A stretch of 64,000 nt of DNA. Source: Aldrovandia affinis. Lineage: Eukaryota > Chordata > Actinopteri > Notacanthiformes > Halosauridae. Each line of letters begins with the position of its first letter. Within the stretch, counting starts at the first letter, position 1. Shown piece by piece: positions 13,142 through 24,122 of this stretch. The translations under genes were made by a program, and so were the position numbers. Where the stretch lies: contig JAINUG010000304.1 of the NCBI GenBank assembly GCA_029706075.1, positions 445,001 to 509,000 on the forward strand, given 5' to 3'. The notes under the pieces are model-generated. The model worked only from the letters and a program-made list of their open reading frames with translations. It did not search any database and was not told the DNA's origin.

Positions 13142-13470
13142 ATTATGGGGTTATAATTTACATGAACGCAGCTGAAAATACTTTTAAACCCATAAGTGGT
13201 GTGTACCATAGTGTTCTCTGATTTATCACGGGCGACCCTTTCCTCACTCACCATTGTAAGCAATACTCTAAAGTGGGTTGGCCATCCTTGGCTAGGCGGG
13301 GGAAGCAGCGTGGCTTAATATTTATTTACAAGGCTATTTTACAGAAACACCCATTTTACCTTACTACCCCAGTCCCTGGATCTGGACCCCCTTCACGTGG
13401 TTTAGCCACCCCCCACTGACTACCTAACTCAGGAGGACAGACCAAAGGTTTCTCCCTATCAAGCAAGTCA
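13142..13470 (+). pseudogene. LINE fragment, continuation of the 11740-12184 copy
   Basis: In the same direction as the upstream piece this encodes remnants such as ITGDPFLTHHCKQYSKVGWP and a later YKAILQKHPFYL, which follow the reverse transcriptase core in the same LINE clade. A stop codon and frame breaks show that it is dead. Confidence 0.75.
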
Positions 13471-13479
13471 TCCCTATCT

Positions 13480-13838
13480 CCCTTGTCACTGTCGCCTTAG
13501 GCTTGCTTTTGGGGGGTCTAGGCCTGGGTTCCCTTCTGTTGCATCCATCCATCCATCCATTGTCTAAGCCGCTTATTCCTGGTCAGGGTCGCGGGGGCTG
13601 GAGCCTTGCTTTTGGGGGCCAATCCATCGCAGGCACACACCATTCACTCACACACTCATACCTACGGGCAATTTAGACTCTCCAATTAGCCTGTGCATGT
13701 CTTTGGACTGTGGGCATTGCAAACTGACAGAAAGGCCCCGGCCTTAATTTGCGAATCCAAGCCCCTTCTGTTGCATTTCATGACAATTAATTTGTGAAAA
13801 GTGTTATAGAAATACATTTGATTTGATTTGATTTGATA
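13480..13838 (+). mobile_element. LINE 3' tail, interrupted by a second LINE tail
   Basis: A LINE 3' end (GGCTTGCTTTTGGGGGGTCT at the left; GTGTTATAGAAATACATTTG and TTTGATTTGATTTGAT at the right) lies within the older LINE. It is split by the insertion at 13545-13762. Confidence 0.6.
13545..13762 (+). mobile_element. RTE-like LINE 3' end with 14-bp target duplication
   Basis: This starts with CCATCCATCCATCCAT and contains GGTCAGGGTCGCGGGGGCTG, CCAATCCATCGCAGGCACAC and CATGTCTTTGGACTGTGGG, features of a widespread fish RTE/Rex-type 3' end. It is flanked by perfect 14-bp duplications CCCTTCTGTTGCAT at 13531-13544 and 13763-13776. The orientation is inferred from similarity and the simple repeat end. 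Confidence 0.8.
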
Positions 13839-14221
13839 CTCTGTTAACATCACAGGTCTCTCTACGCGAGCGCAAGGCTAGATTACATTAGATACGCCTT
13901 ATTCCGCCACTGTATTTGGCAAATTAATATTTTATTTTAATGCACCACTCTTTGGAATACATTTCAGGAAGATGCCAAAATACAGTCATTAGTATCATCC
14001 AGCACTTTTAAATCCTCGGTAACCAGACAACTTAATGAGGACAGCATATGTATTTTTTATAGAACGTTTCCTGTATGTGTCCAGTGCATTTTTTTTCAAC
14101 TGTTATTGTTATTTATTAATGTGTATTCTGGCTATGTTTTATATGCTTTGACACACAGGGCCCCACAGCAAATGAGGCTTCTGTCTCAGATGGGTTTCCC
14201 AGTATAAATAAAGGTTAAATG
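13839..14221 (+). pseudogene. 3' end of the older LINE
   Basis: It contains weak remnants of the LINE C-terminus (for example QEDAKIQSLVSSSTFKSSVT in broken frames near 13965-14030) and ends with CCAGTATAAATAAAGGTTAA, a common end of this LINE class. Confidence 0.55.
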
Positions 14222-17200
14222 AAATTAGCCTTTTTATGCACATGCACACACAGTCAGTTTCAGAATAGTGTGTGGGTGCTGCCATGATGCATGTTCACTG
14301 TTCTCTGACCTTTTAAGATTTCCTCACAAAAAAAAAAAAAAATATACAGTATATATATCCCTGAAAGCACAAAGACAAAATCAACGGTACAAGGGCAGAT
14401 AGGACATCACACACTCACCAGAGACCCCCAGGTAAAGTCAGACATCGGTGACCATTCCAGAACAGGACAGGGCACAGAGCATCACGGATGAGGGTGGGGG
14501 AGAAGAGACCGGTTAGCAAACTGCTGACAGATGTAACTTACAGACATTGAACACCTGGAAATGTCCAAACTACTACAATCGCTGGCTACCAACAACATAC
14601 CTTGCGTGTTTGTTTAGTTATTCGTGTAATTTTCTTACTTTAAAATCAAGGTAAGCATCTGGCAGATGTGACAACCTCAACTGCAACGATCAGGGAATAA
14701 AACAAACCCAGTGCCCAGTACTTACTCTGCCCTGCTTATTCCACCCATTAGCCCTGTTTAATTTTTCATGCCCTCTGGAATAAAATGCAATACCTCATTA
14801 TGCTATAGCCGGAGTGGCTCATCTTTCATACACTTGACAGAAAATGCAATTTCTGGTGCTATTAGAGTTCAGAGCATACTTGATGGATGACGCTCATGTG
14901 GAGATGTCAGGAGAGGCAATGCATCGGAGAGGCTCCTGACTGCAAAATGCTCTTTAAGGTAAATTTACGTATAAGGACGATGCAGTGCTTCAATATAAAG
15001 GGAGTCAATTCAGGGTCTCCCAAGTGTAAACTGACTGACTGACTTAAGCCCACCCTACCTCAGTGGGACAAAGGCAAATGTAACCCTCCTGGGTAGGGTG
15101 GGCTTACTCTGGTTACTGGTGTACAATTGCCCCTTAGCTACTCACCAGAAACCTACAGGTTACCAGTTGTCATCAGTGAGCGAGGCACCTCTCCTCTGAT
15201 TGGTACTAGCTGTCCTGCAGTGCGCTGTGTGGGAATAGTGGAAGTAGTGTGGAAGTAGTGTGGAAATTAGTCACCGGATTGCATGCAAGTGTATCAGAAG
15301 GGGGGGGAGAACTTCAGCTGCAGTGCCCCTGTGCGGATGGTACAGTAGTGATGCAAGAGCGTCAGATTCAAAATAGGTAAAAGAAAAAAAATGAAGAAAA
15401 AATGATTCAATGCAGCGATATAGTGCAGCTCTCTCACTGTCAACGTCAGATAATATCGCAGAGGGAGGCAACGAACAGAAAATGATCCAAATAAAAACAT
15501 TCTGACATTGCTACCGTTCTCATGGCATCATTTAAACCAGTGGTTCTCAAACTTGGTCCTGGAGGAGGACCACTGTGTATGCCAGGGTTATACAAATCTG
15601 GCCTATGAATCCAAATTCGGTCCTGGTTTTCCTTTCTCTCAGGTAGTAAATTGAACAGTGTCTTCACACCTGTCTCCCAGGTAATGTTGAAATAATTAAC
15701 ATTCTATATAATTTAAGGACTTTTAATCAGTCAAATCAGTTCTCAGAGAAATAATGCTTTCCTTTTCTGTAATGTGCTGTGAATTGTTTGAAAGAAGTTA
15801 CATTTTTTATTGATTTATTGATAGATTTATTGAAGTCCTAAATGCTGAAAGCATAAGACACCTAGTCATTCAAACAAAAAAAAGGTTGAAAATGACAAAG
15901 ACAAAGCAAATGTAAATGTTAATCTGTATTCTGTCAAAATCTCTTTCAACACAAAATCGTGGAACCTAAACACATAAATTGTATAAAATGCTAATTATTC
16001 CGACATGAATATCTATTTCTGCCGTCTCTCCCCCCTTTTTCCGAAAGATTGGGTCAGTCACAAACTACCAACACATACCGACAGAGTCCGCGATTGACAC
16101 TAACCGGATGGCTCCTCCATCTCATTGCGGTACAGTGTCTGAAATGGTAAAGCATTGAGTCACTGCAATCGATTGTATGGTAAAAACGCATTAGGGCAGA
16201 CATATGACACCCCCGAAAAAGGCATGCAAACCAAATGCATGGGAAAGCGTTCGACGCGAGATACACATCCACGCAGGTTTGCAAGAGTAGCCTATGTTTA
16301 TGTCGTCGAAGACCGCTTCCTTTATATAATAATGGACCGGCTGATCCGCTGTCATTGCTATCATTGGGGGAAACGGCATTGATAATCCCTCTCTGTGACA
16401 GGCAATATGCTTGCTGTTGTCATCGTAAAGAAGCCATACTGCACAGACAGCGACACGGTGGACGCTACAGCATCGAGTGCTATTCCCACCAACACATCAA
16501 ACAATTGTTTCCACACCATAAACCACATATCCATTCGCCTAATTCAATCAGACTAGGTGACAGTGAATCCCGTTCAGAATGTTTTAAATCGACTTAAATC
16601 CGTACAGAACGCGTGGCGATGACCCACTCGGGATGGAAATAACGCCGTGCGAAATGTTCGGCCACTATACAGAGATATGCAGCACTGTATACCTATATAT
16701 AGCCCAGCATCAACATCTGTAAACACTTCCAATATTTGCTCAAATTACAAATGGACCGCTGACCAAAAAAATGTCAAATGCGTTTGCACCGCGCAAACTT
16801 GTTTACCTGTAAGCTTCTGACAGCGCTGTCCCCAATTCCTCCCCAATTTTATCGCACTATGCACCTTTAAGAACTCGGGGCCTCTGTTCAGCGACACTGT
16901 CTTCTTCTCTCAAAAACGTCACCGAGAGGGGGGGTGATGCTCTCAGCCTACAGCGCATAGACAGCCATTCCGCTCCATCACAAAGACGACTAAAGAAGGG
17001 CTCGTGACGAAACCGCGAGAATCCAATGTGAGAGGGAAATATTTCAGACTCATAATCACTACTTGCATAAACACGAATCATCATTTCACAACATTAAGAG
17101 CACAATCAATCAGTGGTATGGAAGGATGTGCTCTATACAATAGTAGACAGTAAGTGCTTTCACCTTTTCAAATTGGTATAATATACAACACAGTGATATT

Positions 17201-17530
17201 AATGATAATAGTATTATTGTATCATATATTTATAATTTATCGACAATACCCACTTATGGCAATGCCTTTATATTTTATAAGTCCTGCCACTGAAGCGCTT
17301 CATCGAAATCTTTTTATCCCAGTATCTTGGTGTCTAATCATTTATTTGTTCAATCATATATGATGTAGGCCTATATGATACTCCATATCATGGTGTATCA
17401 TACATTCCATCATATCACGTATGATGTAATGTACTACTGTATCCGATGTAATGTAAAACATCTTTAATGTTATTTTGTGCCACTTGCCTTTAACTTTCAC
17501 GTATAGATTTTTTCATTATTCACAGCCGCA
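14222..17530. other. no gene seen; small hairpin and partial hAT end
   Basis: A hairpin with perfect 15-bp arms (TAAGCCCACCCTACC) lies at 15045-15106. A hAT-like end CCAGTGGTTCTCAAACTTGG occurs at 15537 without a clear partner. The block 16050-17100 has more CpG than its surroundings, but no frame there resembles a protein I know. Confidence 0.4.
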
Positions 17531-17539
17531 TTTGTGAGT

Positions 17540-18195
17540 GAGGGCTCCTCACTCCTCACTTAACGACCGAGTTCCGTTCCTACTACTAGGTCGTTAAGCG
17601 AATTGGTCGATAAGCGAGGAGCCGCCCCTTACCGATATTTCAAGCATACTGAACTGTTAGTGGGTTTGTGTCAACCGTCTTTAGATATTGTTTTAATGTC
17701 ACCTTTGCACCATTTATAACATTTTTTGTATATTTTTAAATGTTTATACAGTAGTGTAGTGTATGCTTAATAAACAGAGTAGAGGAAATCAGCTCTAATA
17801 TACATTACTTAGGTTTTACAGGTAGCCTAATCATTTTGATTTATTCTGAATAAAGACAAGGTCTAAAGGAAACTCCAACTTGATAACTTTGTTTTAATTT
17901 GCATAACTCTTACATATTACAGAACATACAAATACAATCAGCGAAAATGTATAGACGAAATATGTAGTCTTGGAGATTGCGAACGCTAGTGTAGTGAATA
18001 CTGACCGACTGCGGGAATGAGACTGAGACTGAGAAAGGGTGATGCGAGATGAGATGCTTGACGCTGAGACGCCGCGCTGCCGTTTCCACGACCAAAGTTC
18101 TCGTACAGCGTACAATACCGACTGGTCGGAGAGCTGGTCGTAAGTCCGCGCGGTCATTAAACAGGTAGGTCGTTAAGTGAGGAGTACCTGTACAG
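17540..18195. mobile_element. nested repeat element, copy 2
   Basis: It begins with CTCCTCACTTAACGACCGAG and ends with GGTCGTTAAGTGAGGAGTAC, so the ends are inverted repeats (CTCCTCACTTAACGACC). From 17632 onward it matches copy 1 (6396-6962) with few differences. Overlapping minus-strand frames are open in both copies but encode nothing recognisable. Confidence 0.8.
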
Positions 18196-18576
18196 TACAA
18201 TAGTGAATTGACTCTTATGGCTTGATGTATTAGTTGCGGTTGTAGCTGAAAGCACCAATTGTAGTGCCAATACTTATCACACTTGCTGTTGATTTGATCC
18301 TTATTACTTTCCAAATCTATTCATCTCCTTGGTCTGAGTCTCGCCGGTGAAAGGGAACGCTCTCCTCGCAATACGAAAGGTGTGATATCTGTTGAATAGG
18401 TTCAATTCCATGAATAGTTTGAATATTTTTGTGAGATCAGATGACCATACTAGCAACAATGTTGAGACTGGTGCTTATTTTTGGATGGTTAATGACTCTG
18501 AGCGTGTCTATTATCCTCCTAATATACTACTATCTGTGATGCTATATTAGGACTTACTGTATGCACTTCATTTTGT

Positions 18577-18624
18577 ATGTTGCTCTGGATAAGAGAATCT
18601 ACTAAATGACTGTAATGTAATGGT
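18577..18624 (+). repeat. SINE/L2-type tail fragment
   Basis: TTGCTCTGGATAAGAGAATC followed by CTAAATGACTGTAATGTAAT is the shared SINE/LINE tail, with no head. Confidence 0.6.
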
Positions 18625-18851
18625 TTTATCCCTGCATGTGCTGTTCTTTGACCACATCTGCCAGTCTATCAGGTTGCAGGCACCTCCTCCATTATCTACA
18701 GGGGTATTTTATTACTGGTTAAAAGTGTTTCTTGCTGGGACACCTCGTCAACCAAACAAGTGAAATGACATATTGGTTTAGGTCAGTTTAGCTCATCATT
18801 TTAGTTTTTTCACAATGAGGATATGCAGCCTAGTCTATCCCTTAACATTAC

Positions 18852-19056
18852 AGGCATTTGCATACGCTATTATCCAGAGCAACTTACACAGTTTACCTTT
18901 CTTTATATGCAATCCATTTCTACAGCTGGATGGTAACTGAAGCAATTCAGGTTAAGTATTCCTTGCTCAGGGGTACAACAGCAGTGGGGATTGAACCTGC
19001 AACCTTAATGTTGCAAACCCAGCTCCCTAGCCACTACACTACACCACCCCACCGCC
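18852..19056 (-). repeat. tRNA-derived SINE
   Basis: A diverged minus-strand copy of the family at 4762-4996. Shared blocks are the tail (18855-18890), ATGCAATCCATTTCTACAGC, CTTGCTCAGGGGTACAACAG and GGGATTGAACCTGCAACCTT at the B-box position. Confidence 0.8.
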
Positions 19057-19138
19057 CATTATCCCTTAGCGTCCCTATGATCAGGCATCAACCTATCAAA
19101 TGCAAAGGGCATGGGACTTGGTTACTTTCTCCAGTTTT

Positions 19139-19292
19139 CTGGGGTTCTGTGTGGCTCAGTAGGTAGAGCATGGCATTGGCAATGCTTAGGTTGTGGGTTC
19201 AAGTCCCACTGGGACCACATATACTGAAATATGTATGCATTCATTACTGTGAGTCGCTTTGGATAAAAGCATCTGCTAAATGGCATTTTATT
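19139..19292 (+). repeat. tRNA-derived SINE, second family
   Basis: The head is tRNA-like, with A-box-like TGGCTCAGTAGGTAGAGCAT and B-box-like GGGTTCAAGTCCC. A short body (CATATACTGAAATATGTATG) and the tail GAGTCGCTTTGGATAAAAGC follow. The same family occurs at 49596-49748. It is not a functional tRNA gene because the stems are incomplete. Confidence 0.85.
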
Positions 19293-20389
19293 TTATTTAT
19301 TATTTTATAGTTTCAAAGATTTTCGAACTGACAGTATTTACATACGTCAGACCACCCCCTCCTCCCCAAAAAAAAGAATATATAAAATATCAAACCTAGG
19401 GATGAGACCAGGTTGAGATACAAAAGACATGTGCATGACAGGCAAGAATCTCTGGGGCAACCCTCCTTATCGGCCCCCATGGGGCTGGGCCAGTAGATAC
19501 ACGCCCACTCAGCAAATATACCCTCAGGTGTTGGCCACCAGCCCAAATGAGTGGTGATAAGCAGTGGTGTTCCCCTTCACAGAGAGAGATACAGCAGCAG
19601 AAACGGGGCCCCAGCCTCTCACCTTCCTCTCCTTGAAATAAAAATAATCCGTCCCGCTAGTTACCATGACAGTGCGTCACGCGGTTCAGCCATGTTGTAT
19701 TGAGTAGTGGACATACTTGACCCCACCCCCCATGATATACTACACACACCGCTGCACACATGCACAGACAAACACACTCTGTTCCACTTGACACTATCTG
19801 TGTTAAACAGCAGGGAATGGGATAATAGTACTCAGCTTTAGTTCCTGCTTTGTCTTGATCTATGGTGAGCGCTCTCCAGAATTGTACAGTATCCATTTTA
19901 TCTCCCCGCAGGGCTATTTATAGTGACTTTCACTGTGCTTAGTGAACCCTCATTTGAGTTAACCTCCACACAACCCTAGTGAATCTCCCCTCAAGCCTGG
20001 CTAACATCTATGCAACCCCTGTCTAACCTCCATGTAACCCCTTATCTACCATCAACACCATACTTTGCATTATTCTGAAATGGCCAATTAGAAAGATATT
20101 GCTGGGGCTGGGCTACAGACAGCCAATGAACATCTAAGAATATGATTTCTTCATTGGAAGCTGAACATGAACTTGTATCTCAACAGAGCACAACCTTCTG
20201 CTGTGAACAAAGCAATAACTTGTCATGCACTAATATGATGCCATGCATAACAGCACAAAGCCCAACTGTGCAAGTATACACTTAAGGTACTATTGTTGAA
20301 CCCTTGAGGAATCTAGTAATACTAAATGACTTCAATAATTATCCAGCTGTATTCATGTACTGGATATGAGAACATAAGAATATTATAAT
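19293..20389. other. no gene seen
   Basis: Non-coding DNA without a recognised exon or complete repeat. Confidence 0.5.
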
Positions 20390-20735
20390 GATGCAAACAG
20401 GCCATTCAGCCCATCTAGGCCTGTCGTGTACCTACAGGCTAGAGAGTATCGAACACGGCCTTTGCCTCTACTACAAGACCTGGAAGGTGTTTCCATACAT
20501 TGAAAACTCTGTGTAAAAACACTTTCTGATATCTATGCAAAAAATTACTAATTTCCACCTATGCCCCCTTGTTCTGTCTGTCTGTTATTCCCTTTTATGA
20601 ATTTAAAAATCACAACCAAATCCCCCATTACTGTTCTTTTTCTAAACTTGAATAGATTAAGTGTCTCAGGTCTTTCCATCCTCGTAATCTTTACATTTCA
20701 TACCAGGAACCAATTTAATTGCCCTTCTTTGTACA
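20390..20735. repeat. interspersed repeat fragment (LINE 3'-end type)
   Basis: Blocks such as AACAGGCCATTCAGCCCATC, AAAACTCTGTGTAAAAACAC and AATTGCCCTTCTTTGTACAT resemble an old vertebrate retroposon 3' region common in fish. The family assignment is from general similarity only. Confidence 0.5.
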
Positions 20736-20754
20736 TATTGCACATGTATATGTT

Positions 20755-20755
<1 letters not shown>

Positions 20756-20823
<68 letters not shown>
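20756..20823. repeat. (CA)n microsatellite with AT end
   Basis: About 28 uninterrupted CA dinucleotides followed by ATATATATAT. Polymorphism is likely. Confidence 0.98.
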
Positions 20824-20824
<1 letters not shown>

Positions 20825-21239
20825 TATATAAAATGGGAGCTACGGTATGTATTTTTGCCTGGATAATGATCTTCACAAAGGGAACAAATAATGCAATCCT
20901 ACATAGTATACATAGTATACAAACACCATTTATGCAGCATACATTTTGTCAAGAATTGGCCTTTTTTTTTTTTTTTTTTTTACATCATATTCCAATATAT
21001 TCTTCTTTGTATAAATTATGTGTGATGATATATTATGAATTAAGTTATCGTTTAGATGTACAGACCTATTTTAGCCTCTACGTACTAAAAAAGTAAAAAC
21101 AAATTATATTCAATATACTTTTTAAAACAATAAACAATTAATATGTAAAGGTTTTTCATTTTGAAAGTTAGAAATGGGTGTGAGTAATGTCACTGTGCTG
21201 AGGAAAGTTGTGTATCGTGTTTGCTGATATAAATCAGGC

Positions 21240-22050
21240 CTTTATGGTAGTGGCATATGACAACCCACCTGGAGTTTGCCAAACGACACTTAAAGGACTC
21301 TAAGAGCATCAGGAAAAAGATTCTCTGGTCTGATGAGACACAAATTGAACTTTTTGGCCTGAATGCCAAGCGCTACCATAAAGCCCTGATTGATGGACTT
21401 GAGTGCTGCAAAGATGTTTGTCCTTCTGCCAGGTTCTCCCATTGCTGCAGAGGAACTCTGAAGCTCTCTTAGAGTGGCCATTGGGTTCTTAGTCACCTGC
21501 CTGACCAAGGCCCTTCTTCGCTGGTTACTGAGTTTGGCCAGCTCTAAGAAGAGTTGTGGTGGTTCCAAACTTTTTCCATTTCACAATGATGGAACACACT
21601 GTGCTCCTGGGACTTTCAATGCTTTAGCAATGTTTTTATACCCTTCCCAAGATCTATGCCTCAACACAATCCTATCTCGGAGGTCTATGGAGAGTTCCTA
21701 GGACTTCATGGCTTGGTTTTTGCTCTGACATGCACTATGAACTGTGGGACATTATATTGACAGGTGTGTGCCTTTCTAAAGCATGTACAATCAATTGAAT
21801 TTGCCACAGGTGGACTACAAGTTCTAGCCATCTCAAGGATGATCAAAGGGAACAGGATGCATCTGAGCTCAATTTCGAGTGTCATAGCAAAGGGTCTGAA
21901 TACTTATGTAAATGTGATATTTCAGTTTTTCATTTTTAATAAATTTGCAAAAATGTCTAAAAACCTGTTTTTGCTTTGTTATTATGGGGTATTGTGTGTA
22001 GATTGATGAGGAAAATTTTTTTTTAATCCATTTTAGAATAAGGCTGGTTA
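21240..22050. pseudogene. composite Tc1/mariner transposase remnant
   Basis: On the plus strand 21257-21385 encodes a piece of Tc1 catalytic domain (FAKRHLKDSKS..ILWSDETQIELFG, with one Asp of the DDE triad). On the minus strand 21410-21568 encodes part of a Tc1 DNA-binding domain (RRALVRQVTKNPMATLRELQ). The right part to about 22050, ending in TATTGTGTGTAGATTGATGA, is a typical Tc1 terminal region. The fragments face opposite ways, so at least two insertions or an inversion are involved. It is non-functional. Confidence 0.8.
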
Positions 22051-22637
22051 TTTTTCATCATAAACATTGGCAGCAGAATTAAGTAAGAACAAGAATCGAA
22101 CAGGCAGTATTCACCTACTGTCACTTCTGCTTCTAGTGGATAATGTCAGTCCTCTAGTGTAATGTCAGTTATTGCGGGAGATATGCAGGTATACCGTGAG
22201 TCAGGGAGTGAGTGAGACTGAGAGAGGGACAGTGCTATTTTTAGGGCTGCTTTCTCTAGTCATTTAAGTAACTTCGTTTTTGCAAAAGATGGAATGAATA
22301 AACTCGATACTGTCTGAAAGAATATGAGACCACAGCATTCATTCCCTCCAGTGGAGCGATACCCAAACTGCATGTAATACCATTCCCCCCCCACAGGATG
22401 GGGGTGTTGATCTAAAAACGAGTAAACATTCAGCTATTTGATCAGCCGTGAACAACCGGGCTTCCTGGCGCACTAGCAAACCAGCTAGCTTGCAGTCTTG
22501 GGTAACCGTTTGTCACCTTATATGAATATGCCAACAACCAAACAGGTATGCCAAGACAGCAAGACATTAACATCGGCTAGCTACGGGTCCCATTGATTTT
22601 TTTAGACTTGTGAGAATGAGTGCTGCTATATTATACA

Positions 22638-22930
22638 GTACCCTCCAAAATGATCCACACCCCTGATAAACGTGAGCAAACGCAGCTGCATAAAATCAAC
22701 AAACAATAAGCTATATTGTATGTTCAAAACAATTAATTATTTTATACTAATCAGTTTAATCAGAGAAAATCAAGTTTAACATGTAATATTTTCCACCAAA
22801 AAGGTCACAAAATATGTCACAATTATTCACACCCATTGTCAGTACTTTGTGTTTTGGAGGTTACTGTATAACCAATGTTATTGAGATGCAAGTTCACTCT
22901 CCTGGTAACCTGTCTTAAAGGCAAAGCTCT
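22638..22930. mobile_element. Tc1-like terminal fragment
   Basis: It starts with CAGTACCCTCCAAAATGATC and continues ACACCCCTGATAAACGTGAG, the form of a Tc1-type inverted end (cagtgccctccagaattatt family). It runs into TTATTCACACCCATTGTCAG. No transposase is present. Confidence 0.55.
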
Positions 22931-24122
22931 GAATTCAGTTTTCCCTGGCAAGAAATTGATTTGAAAAAATATGCACTATATAATGACCATTTTAACAGCA
23001 CAATGGAATGAAGGCAGTGATTTTCATTATGGAGCAAGGAGTCCAAGCACCCACTGGGCCACAAACTTCCAGAATCAACGATTCCTGGCCCATCACACTC
23101 TTTAATGTCATGACGTGTGATCGGAACAATCCATTTGGAATTCCAGAGAGGGTTGAAAAAAATAACTCAAAAGAATAGCAAGCTTGCTTTAGACAATTTT
23201 TTACTTTGATACTAATCGAGCTAATATACATTTTTAAAAATGAAAGTTGACAATCATAAAGAGAGACAGTGCTCTTCTGACAATTTGCGATTTCCACCTT
23301 ACTCTTTTGCCTGGAGTTCATATTTTTGTGTTTGTTACATGCATTTTAATAATAAAAATGAATAATGATGACAGTCATGGAGTTTAACACCACCTAAACA
23401 GAGCACATAAATAAACCACTTTGAACTGGATGAGGATCTGTCATCCTCGCATTTAAAAATTATGTTATCAGGGTTCACTTGGCAAGGAGACAACAATAAA
23501 TGAATACATTGTGTGCAGTTGACTACAACAATTTATCCAATTATTATCATTCTTGTAATACACTTCTATTTTTGTGAATGTCTATTGTCTGATAAAATTA
23601 TTATACATTTTATCATCGTGTGCTGTAAAGCTCTATGGCACAAACTCTTGATGTAGTGGGGAAATGCTGACAGGTTTGGACAACAAAACAAAAAAAACAC
23701 CCATCTGTAGAATTTATATAAATGTGAAATTATGCAGCGTTGCATCCAATTATACACATACTTACACCATTGTTCTTCACAATGATTAGCAACAGAAATA
23801 GCAATAACAATCACGTCTTCCTTCAAAGTACAGTAGTGTCAGTGTTAGTGCAGTAAATAGTACAAAACAGAATATTAAGAGTCTTATTACAGTCGACCTT
23901 TTTGTGTTCCTCCATTTGCGTATAAATACCATTTCTGCGTTTCATGAAAAGAGGGAGAGGGGACTTTTTGTAAAGGAAGCTCGGTCCCCTCCCCCACCCC
24001 CTCCCCCCCCGGCCTGGTTAGCATACGTGCGCTCCTAAAAAGGTTCCCTCTGACCCTGTTTTCCCTACAAAGTGACGGAACACAGAATTTGGAAACGTCT
24101 GTCGGGGGGAGAAGACGCTCGC
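22931..24122 (-). other. stx12 3' untranslated and downstream region
   Basis: This lies directly downstream of the stx12 stop codon and probably holds its 3' UTR. I could not fix the polyadenylation site. No other exon is seen. Confidence 0.5.

Noticed and set aside
19139..19215. A genuine tRNA gene
   Set aside because: A- and B-box-like words are present, but the stems do not close and a SINE body and tail follow; a sister copy at 49596 shows it is a retroposon.
22120..22400. A further solo LTR
   Set aside because: It has an AATAAA and LTR-like composition, but I could not find TG..CA ends with a target duplication.
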